This document shows, piece after piece, positions 19,349 to 24,459 of a stretch of 24,459 bases of DNA (the stretch's first letter is position 1; the number at the start of each line of letters is the position of its first letter). The translations under genes were made by a program, and so were the position numbers. Where the stretch lies: positions 1 to 24,459 of IMG/VR virus record IMGVR_UViG_3300031840_000616; one strand, given 5' to 3'. The notes beneath the pieces are model-generated. The model saw only the letters and a list, made by a program, of their open reading frames with translations, had not been told where the DNA came from and made no database searches. The DNA is from a virus.

Positions 19349-20813
19349 TTCAGAGGTCAATCTAACACTACACCCAAGGCAATATGATGCCTTTACATCT
19401 GAGGCAACGGAGATTCTATATGGTGGGGCAGCTGGTGGTGGTAAGTCGTTCCTTATGCGTTGTACTGCTATATCTCTATGTTCAACAATACCAAACCTCA
19501 AAGTATATTTATTCCGTAGGTTAAGTGATGATCTAGTTAAGAACCACATGGAAGGTTCAGGCTCTTTTCCTGAGTTATTATCTAAGTGGGTTGATGATGG
19601 TCTTGTTACTATCAACTGGTCTAAGCCTATTGAGATTAGATTTTGGAACGGTTCAAAGATATTCCTTAACCATTGTCAGCATGAGAAAGACATGTACAAG
19701 TATCAGGGTAGTGAAATACATGTACTCATGATTGATGAGCTTACACACTTTTCAGAGCCTATCTATCGTTTCTTGCGTAACCGTGTACGTTTAGGTGGGT
19801 TAGATGTGCCTGAACAATACAAAGGTAAATTGCCATTCATATTATGTGGGTCAAACCCAGGTAGTGTTGGCCACCAGTGGGTAAAAGAAACATTCATTGA
19901 TGATGCAATCCCTATGGAGCTTAGAAGAATGGGGAAAAGTGAGGGAGGTATGCTACGCCAATATATACCTGCACGCCTTGAGGATAACCCGACTCTAGTT
20001 GAAAATGATCCAGATTATGTTGACAGACTTCATGGTTTGGGTTCACCTGAACTTGTAAGAGCTATGGCAGAAGGTGATTGGGATGTTGTGGCTGGTGCAG
20101 CACTTGAGACTTTATCACGTGAGAAGCATTGTTTAAGACCATTTACACCACCTAAACATTGGACTCGCTTTATGTCTATTGATTGGGGTACAGCTAAACC
20201 TTTCTCGGTTGGTTGGTACTGTGTAGCTGAAGGCAATGCACTTATCAAAGGTAAAGACGGCTTTAAAGACAGGTTAATACCTGATGGTGCTGTAATTAGA
20301 TATAGAGAATGGTACGGGTGGAATGGTAATAGAGATGAAGGCTGTAGGCTTGAATCGTATGAGGTTGCACAAGGCTGTTTAGAGAGAGAAGCTGAGGCAG
20401 GTGATCGTATGGATTACAGAGTTGGTGACTCTGCTATGTGGGCACAAACAGATGGCCCATCACCACAAGAGAGAATGTACACGCACACTGATGGTAGATT
20501 TGCAATGCGTCAATCTAAGAAAGATAGAGAGATGAACTATCAAGAGCTAAGAGCTAGGCTTAAAGGTGATGATGATGGTCCTATGTTCTATGTTACGGAG
20601 AATTGTACCCATTTCTGGCGTACTGTTCCTAGTTTAATGCTAGATGAAACAAGACCTGAAAAGGGGCCAGATACAACGCAAGAAGATCATATATATGATG
20701 ATGTAGTCTATGCGTTAATGAGCAGGCCATTTACTATGACTAAGAAGCGTAGGATGGATATTGCTTACAACAGAGCAAAGAAAGAAGCAAGTAGAGGAGT
20801 AAAGAGAAGATGA
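19341..20813 (+). CDS. terL: Terminase large subunit
   Basis: The 490-residue protein has the packaging ATPase domain with Walker A GGAAGGGKS (residues 28-36), Walker B VLMIDELTHF (about 131-140) and the coupling segment LPFILCGSNPG. The RNase H-like nuclease domain follows: first acidic SIDWGTAKPF, second VGDSAMW, and third DHIYDDVVYAL. It cuts and translocates DNA into procapsids, directed by TerS. ATG 19341 is preferred to GTG 19335. The 'YGGAAGGGKS' type is common in phages of Gram-negative hosts. Confidence 0.95.
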   Translation: MSNSEVNLTLHPRQYDAFTSEATEILYGGAAGGGKSFLMRCTAISLCSTIPNLKVYLFRRLSDDLVKNHMEGSGSFPELLSKWVDDGLVTINWSKPIEIRFWNGSKIFLNHCQHEKDMYKYQGSEIHVLMIDELTHFSEPIYRFLRNRVRLGGLDVPEQYKGKLPFILCGSNPGSVGHQWVKETFIDDAIPMELRRMGKSEGGMLRQYIPARLEDNPTLVENDPDYVDRLHGLGSPELVRAMAEGDWDVVAGAALETLSREKHCLRPFTPPKHWTRFMSIDWGTAKPFSVGWYCVAEGNALIKGKDGFKDRLIPDGAVIRYREWYGWNGNRDEGCRLESYEVAQGCLEREAEAGDRMDYRVGDSAMWAQTDGPSPQERMYTHTDGRFAMRQSKKDREMNYQELRARLKGDDDGPMFYVTENCTHFWRTVPSLMLDETRPEKGPDTTQEDHIYDDVVYALMSRPFTMTKKRRMDIAYNRAKKEASRGVKRR

Positions 20814-20920
20814 GTTTAATAATTGCATATATTCTAATGTATGAGTTTAGTTACCCGTGGTGGGCATATGCCATAGTATTTGTTGTGTGGTTGTTTAGCC
20901 TTGGTATGACTGAACAGTAA
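20810..20920 (+). CDS. 36-residue membrane microprotein
   Basis: Starts in an ATGA overlap with terL, with a GAGGAG ribosome site in the terL 3' end. The product (MSLIIAYILMYEFSYPWWAY...) is almost wholly hydrophobic with a polar end MTEQ, about one or two membrane passes. Not recognised. Confidence 0.55.
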   Translation: MSLIIAYILMYEFSYPWWAYAIVFVVWLFSLGMTEQ

Positions 20921-20929
20921 GGTGATGAG

Positions 20930-21583
20930 ATGAAATACAAAAGAAAAGAAGTAATAGGTGATGCAACTTTATACTTGGCTGATTGTATGGATGTGATGCC
21001 ACATTTAGAAAAGGTTGATGCTGTTGTTACTGATCCGCCTTATGGGATTGGAATTGATGGTCAAAAGGAAGTTAAAAAAGGTAAAAAATCAGATAGAAAA
21101 GGTTATGATTTTAAGGGATGGGATAATAAAACACCTGAAAAAGTTATTTTTGATGAAATATTTGAAGTGTCACGAAATCAAATAATATGGGGTGCAAATT
21201 ACTTTCAGGATAAAATAAATCATTGTGGCAGAATGTGGCTTTTTTGGGATAAAGACCAGCATGGGTTAACTATGAGTGATGGAGAGTTGGCATATACAAA
21301 TATGAATAAGCCTATGAGGGTATTTAAAAAGAACAGAGCAGTTTTAAGTGCAGATGGTGCTGTTCACCCAACACAAAAGCCTGTAGAGCTTATGAAGTGG
21401 TGCATTTCACACCTCCCTGAAGATTCAAAAACTATCCTAGACCCATTCATGGGAAGCGGAACAACAGGTGTTGCGGCGTTATCAATGGGGCGCAAATTCA
21501 TAGGAATAGAACTTGATGAAGAATATTTTGACATTGCCTGTGAACGCATCAGAAATGAATATAATCAAATAAAGTTGTTTTAG
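20930..21583 (+). CDS. DNA methyltransferase (N6-adenine/N4-cytosine, beta-class order)
   Basis: The 217-residue enzyme has motif IV DPPYG (residues 35-39) before motif I DPFMGSGTTG (171-180), the beta-class order, plus 'HPTQKPVELMKWCIS' and 'FIGIELDEEYFDIACERI'. It transfers a methyl group from S-adenosylmethionine to A or C in DNA. No restriction enzyme partner is present, so it is a solitary phage methyltransferase, probably protecting the phage from host restriction. The recognition site is not predictable. Confidence 0.92.
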   Translation: MKYKRKEVIGDATLYLADCMDVMPHLEKVDAVVTDPPYGIGIDGQKEVKKGKKSDRKGYDFKGWDNKTPEKVIFDEIFEVSRNQIIWGANYFQDKINHCGRMWLFWDKDQHGLTMSDGELAYTNMNKPMRVFKKNRAVLSADGAVHPTQKPVELMKWCISHLPEDSKTILDPFMGSGTTGVAALSMGRKFIGIELDEEYFDIACERIRNEYNQIKLF

Positions 21584-21591
21584 GAGCTAAC

Positions 21592-22398
21592 ATGTTTCAC
21601 TTATGGTTTACACCCCACATGATTAACAGGCGAGTTATGCTTGCTGTTGAGGATGGTCTAAAAGAGATAGGACAACCTTTCAAAAGACACAACACAGATA
21701 CACCTGATGTTAAGGCTGGTGATCATATATCGTATGGAATCCTAAGAGGCAGTGGCGATGTATTCTATAAGGCACAATGTGAGGGATATGATTGGTACAA
21801 CATAGACAATGGATACTTTAAACCAGGTCACTTTGAGGGTTATTATCGTATCTCACGTGGTAATACACAGGCTAAGTTTAACCCTGCGCTTGCTACTGAC
21901 GATACGAGATGGAAAGAGTTGGGGTTAGAGATTAAGGAATGGAAAGACAATGAAGATGGTCCTATTATCATCTGCCCACCTACACCTGCTGTATGCCAAT
22001 TCTTCAGTATTGACCAAAATCTATGGATTATGCGAACCGTTGCAAAATTTAAACAAAATACTAATAGAGAAGTAATTGTAAGACATAAGGATGATCCACG
22101 TCCTCTGGATGATATGCTAGACAAGGCTTTTTGCGTATACACGTTTAATTCTAGTGTTGCGTGGCTGGCCTTATTAAATGGCGTTCCAGCCATAACAGAC
22201 AATTTTTGTGTTGTCAAATCATGGAATAACCTTACTATTGATGATGTTAATTCAGATTTAAAGAGATTCGACCGAAAAGAGTTGTTTAATTTCATGGCTA
22301 ACACACAGTTCACATTACAAGAATTTAGAGAAAGGTATGACCTATGGCTACCCGCAATCAAGTCAATGTCTACATGGGATGGGATTCTAGGGAAGTAG
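21592..22398 (+). CDS. Putative GT-B-like glycosyltransferase
   Basis: The 268-residue product contains 'ISYGILRGSGDVFYKAQ', 'DWYNIDNGYFKPGHF' and 'GYYRISRG', then a Rossmann-like half with 'IIICPPTP', 'NREVIVRHKDD' and 'YTFNSSVAWLALLNGVPAI'. This last 'nS..a..al..G.P' segment is characteristic of the donor-binding half of GT-B transferases and polysaccharide-processing enzymes. It begins a sugar cassette (GGAGC ribosome site). Donor and acceptor are unknown. A call of polysaccharide biosynthesis protein would be equally fair. Confidence 0.6.
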   Translation: MFHLWFTPHMINRRVMLAVEDGLKEIGQPFKRHNTDTPDVKAGDHISYGILRGSGDVFYKAQCEGYDWYNIDNGYFKPGHFEGYYRISRGNTQAKFNPALATDDTRWKELGLEIKEWKDNEDGPIIICPPTPAVCQFFSIDQNLWIMRTVAKFKQNTNREVIVRHKDDPRPLDDMLDKAFCVYTFNSSVAWLALLNGVPAITDNFCVVKSWNNLTIDDVNSDLKRFDRKELFNFMANTQFTLQEFRERYDLWLPAIKSMSTWDGILGK

Positions 22399-23123
22399 TT
22401 GCTTACAAAGTATGTGAGTATTCCATCAGACGTAAAACAAGAATGAACCCAAACATTCAACCTCTTGTTCATAGAGATTTAAGAAAATCAGGATATTTTA
22501 AACGCCCTTGGCTAGTTGAAGCTGGTTCAGGTGATTGGATTGATCTAATTGATGGTAAGCCATTCTCCACAGAGTTTAGTCATACACGTTTTCTAGTACC
22601 TGCATTGCAAAAGTACAAAGGTTGGGCACTGTTTATGGACTGTGACATGATCTTTACAGACGATATTAAGAAGCTATTTGATCTAGCTGATGATAAATAC
22701 GCTGTAATGGTTGTTAAGCATAAGCATGAGCCAAAAGAATCCATTAAGATGGATGATAGACTTCAAACCCGTTACCGCCGTAAAAACTGGTCTTCATTCA
22801 TCTTGTGGAACTGTAACCACCCTGCCAACAAAGCTTTAACACCTGAAGTGGTTAATAAGGCAGATGGTACGTGGTTACACCAGTTTTCTTGGTTAGAAGA
22901 TAACCAAATAGGAACACTGCCATTTGAGTATAACTGGATTGAGAATGTTAGCCCTGTGGTTAATAAGCCTCATGTTATTCATTACACTCTAGGTGGGCCA
23001 TGGTTCCAGAATGAGAAATGCCAGAACGTAAAGTATGCTCAGGAATGGGTACAAGAATACGAAAGATGGCAGAGAGAGGGCGATCATGAAGTTACAGACG
23101 TTCCAAGCACTAAGTGGGGATGA
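22344..23123 (+). CDS. GT-A-type glycosyltransferase (DxD)
   Basis: The 259-residue protein starts 'NVYMGWDSREVVAYKVCEYS', keeps 'FLVPALQKYKGWALFMDCDM' with the metal-binding DCD motif, and ends with 'VIHYTLGGPWF', the pattern of GT8-like transferases. It would use a nucleotide-sugar donor with Mn2+. It overlaps the previous gene by 55 bases, so the start is somewhat uncertain; an internal ATG at 22374 is too late for the first strand. Confidence 0.8.
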   Translation: MATRNQVNVYMGWDSREVVAYKVCEYSIRRKTRMNPNIQPLVHRDLRKSGYFKRPWLVEAGSGDWIDLIDGKPFSTEFSHTRFLVPALQKYKGWALFMDCDMIFTDDIKKLFDLADDKYAVMVVKHKHEPKESIKMDDRLQTRYRRKNWSSFILWNCNHPANKALTPEVVNKADGTWLHQFSWLEDNQIGTLPFEYNWIENVSPVVNKPHVIHYTLGGPWFQNEKCQNVKYAQEWVQEYERWQREGDHEVTDVPSTKWG

Positions 23124-23127
23124 TGAT

Positions 23128-23553
23128 ATGCCTACTGTATGTGTGTCTGGTGGGTTTGACCCACTACATGTTGGTCATCTCAGGATGTTTAAAGAAGCGG
23201 CTGAGTATGGCGATTTAATAGTAATTATCAATAGTGATGAGTGGCTTATCCGTAAGAAGGGTAAGCTGTTCATGCTGTTTGAAGAAAGAGCTGAGATTAT
23301 AGCTTCACTTGATTTTGTGTATAAGGTTGTACTGGCTAAGGATAGCGATGGCACTGTGTGCGATAGTTTGAAAGAGCTAGAACCTGATTACTTTGCAAAT
23401 GGTGGAGACAGAGGTGAGGAGAATACACCAGAGCTTGACGTATGTGAGGAGCTGGGTATAGAACCGCTATTTAATATAGGTGGCGGTAAGGTGAGAAGTA
23501 GTAGTGATATGTTGAGGCAATATAATGAAATTGGTGAGGAGAACGTGGGGTAG
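23128..23553 (+). CDS. HxGH-type nucleotidyltransferase (cytidylyl/adenylyltransferase)
   Basis: Motif 'VSGGFDPLHVGHLRMFKEA' holds the HxGH nucleotide-binding signature, followed by 'LIVIINSDEWLIRKKG', 'ANGGDR' and the late 'KVRSSSDML'. Enzymes of this type join a sugar or polyol phosphate to a nucleotide (as TagD or the HldE C-domain). The chosen ATG starts five residues before the first strand. An ATG at 23086 with a stronger GAGAGGG site would add 14 residues. It probably activates a sugar for the neighbouring glycosyltransferases. Confidence 0.82.
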   Translation: MPTVCVSGGFDPLHVGHLRMFKEAAEYGDLIVIINSDEWLIRKKGKLFMLFEERAEIIASLDFVYKVVLAKDSDGTVCDSLKELEPDYFANGGDRGEENTPELDVCEELGIEPLFNIGGGKVRSSSDMLRQYNEIGEENVG

Positions 23554-23812
23554 TTACTTTGAGATTATAAGATTACCTTTCTTATGTCTTAAAGTATTAA
23601 GCTTTCACCCTGAGAAGCGTTTGTCTGTCCAGCGTCATTTCCAAAGAAGTGAGCTGTGGATAGGTTTAAACACTTTATTGTGGAAGTATTACCCTAAAGG
23701 TGAGTGGCACACGTACTTAAATACGACTGTTAAAAATCATTATGTGTTTGAGATACAGTGGGGTGAGAAGGTTGTTGAAGAGGATATTGAGAGAAAGTTC
23801 GAGTATGAGTAA
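23525..23812 (+). CDS. Cupin of the mannose-6-phosphate isomerase type II family
   Basis: The 95-residue product has the family signature 'RTWGSYFEI' near the start, then 'HPEKRLSVQRHFQRSELWIG' with the metal-binding His/Glu set, 'GEWHTYLNTT' and 'FEIQWGEKVVEEDIER'. This is a single cupin domain, as in the C-terminal domain of ManC-type proteins, and slightly shorter than usual. It may isomerise a sugar phosphate to feed the cassette. Overlap with both neighbours indicates coupled translation. Confidence 0.8.
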   Translation: MKLVRRTWGSYFEIIRLPFLCLKVLSFHPEKRLSVQRHFQRSELWIGLNTLLWKYYPKGEWHTYLNTTVKNHYVFEIQWGEKVVEEDIERKFEYE

Positions 23813-24459
23813 AGGTATTTCAATTCTATGTCCATCAAGAGGCCGTCCTGGTATGGCTAACAAGATGGAACAAAGTGCAATCAATACGGCTAATGGTGAT
23901 GTAGAGGTATTGTTTTACCTCAATAATGATGATCCAGAGCTTGATAAGTACGATGTAAAGACACAGTACGTTGGTCATGATGCACCAACTGCATATAGTT
24001 GGAACTTATTAGCTAAGGAAGCTAAGTATGATGTTCTAGTTCTTATGGGTGATGATGCAGTTTTTAAAACACCTGGATGGGATGATGAGTTACATGCGCT
24101 TAATGAACAGTATGATGATGGCATATGGTGCGCAGGGTTCTATGATGGCCGTGAGAAGGGTAGTTACCCACACTTTGCTGTAAGTAAGGTATGGGCTGAC
24201 ACGCTAGGCTATTTCGTACCTCCTATATTCTTTCACTGGCATGTTGATACATGGACAACAACACTAGCTAAAAACATATATCGCTTTCATGGTTTAGATG
24301 ATATATTGATTGAGCATCAAACGCCTAAAGTAACAGGCAAAGTAGATGAAACATTTGCACGTATCAGAAACGCAGTATGGCCTCATAGAGACAGGTATGT
24401 TGCTGACATTGCAGGGCGTTACATGCAAGTTGATGAGATGTTGTTGAGAAAACAAATGG
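23805..24459 (+). CDS. Glycosyltransferase-like protein, 3' partial
   Basis: ATG at 23805 overlaps the end of the cupin gene. The frame stays open to the window edge (218 codons). The product begins MSKGISILCPSRGRPGMANK, then 'VEVLFYLNNDDPELDKY', and 'VLVLMGDDAVFKTPGWDDEL', where the DD pair sits at the place of the GT-A DxD. This layout is like GT2-type transferases in phages. 'YPHFAVSKVWADTLGYF' and 'HWHVDTW' follow. It is the fifth gene of the sugar cassette. Confidence 0.75.
   Translation, partial: MSKGISILCPSRGRPGMANKMEQSAINTANGDVEVLFYLNNDDPELDKYDVKTQYVGHDAPTAYSWNLLAKEAKYDVLVLMGDDAVFKTPGWDDELHALNEQYDDGIWCAGFYDGREKGSYPHFAVSKVWADTLGYFVPPIFFHWHVDTWTTTLAKNIYRFHGLDDILIEHQTPKVTGKVDETFARIRNAVWPHRDRYVADIAGRYMQVDEMLLRKQM

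Noticed and set aside
21843-22472. Minus-strand frame of 209 codons
   Set aside because: Antisense to the two glycosyltransferase genes, which have clear motifs; no ribosome site.
1-24459. tRNA genes, CRISPR arrays, insertion sequences, integrase or attachment site
   Set aside because: I looked for TPsiC-like GTTCGAATC sequences, regularly spaced repeats, transposase motifs and tyrosine/serine recombinase motifs and saw none. Without a scanner a divergent tRNA could be missed.

Overview
The window is a piece of an AT-rich double-stranded DNA tailed phage genome (Caudoviricetes). It carries an ejection-type virion protein, tail appendages, lysis genes, a Sak4/SSB recombination module and both terminase subunits. 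There is no host housekeeping gene, tRNA or integrase. Signal peptides, a lipobox, an overlapping o-spanin and an outer-membrane YadA-type barrel imply a Gram-negative host. The overall look (small genes, many stop/start overlaps, low GC) fits a marine gammaproteobacterial phage, but the host is an inference.

Layout. (1) 1-5850, plus strand, late genes: a glycine-rich ejection-type virion protein, a 43-residue very basic protein, two tail appendages sharing one N-terminal docking motif, then a lysis cassette (holin-like, M15 endopeptidase, small membrane protein, spanin-like pair) closed by a strong terminator. (2) 5850-9120, minus strand, early/accessory: a signal-peptide YadA-anchor protein, unknown proteins, a Lar-like zinc protein and a Gp49-family protein, separated by several minus-strand terminators. 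(3) 9120-9727: about 600 bp without a convincing protein gene. It holds a promoter inside a 10-bp inverted repeat, a probable structured RNA and a purine-rich leader. (4) 9728-14424, plus strand: an HTH_37 regulator, small membrane proteins, a HAD-like protein, a DUF7448-like protein, then Sak4-type ATPase, Gp157-like protein and SSB. (5) 14439-17395, mostly minus strand: a VRR-NUC nuclease and a ten-gene operon of small proteins including an XRE repressor, starting at overlapping divergent promoters (17419-17463). (6) 17484-24459, plus strand: two small genes, terS, an HslV-like Ntn hydrolase, two unknowns, terL, a DNA methyltransferase, and a five-gene sugar cassette (glycosyltransferases, HxGH nucleotidyltransferase, mannose-6-phosphate-isomerase-type cupin) running off the right edge.

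How it fits together. Early transcripts appear to start at sigma70-type promoters, several followed at or near the start site by a CAACAAC leader. The Sak4/Gp157/SSB genes and probably VRR-NUC serve recombination and replication. The methyltransferase and Lar-like protein suggest restriction evasion. The sugar cassette suggests glycosylation of a phage or host component. Terminase and lysis genes complete the lytic programme. The most unusual items are the orphan structured RNA at about 9350-9540, the passenger-less YadA-type outer-membrane protein, and the Ntn hydrolase placed between the terminase subunits. In addition to the larger genes, about a dozen genes of 30-59 codons were read directly from the sequence.
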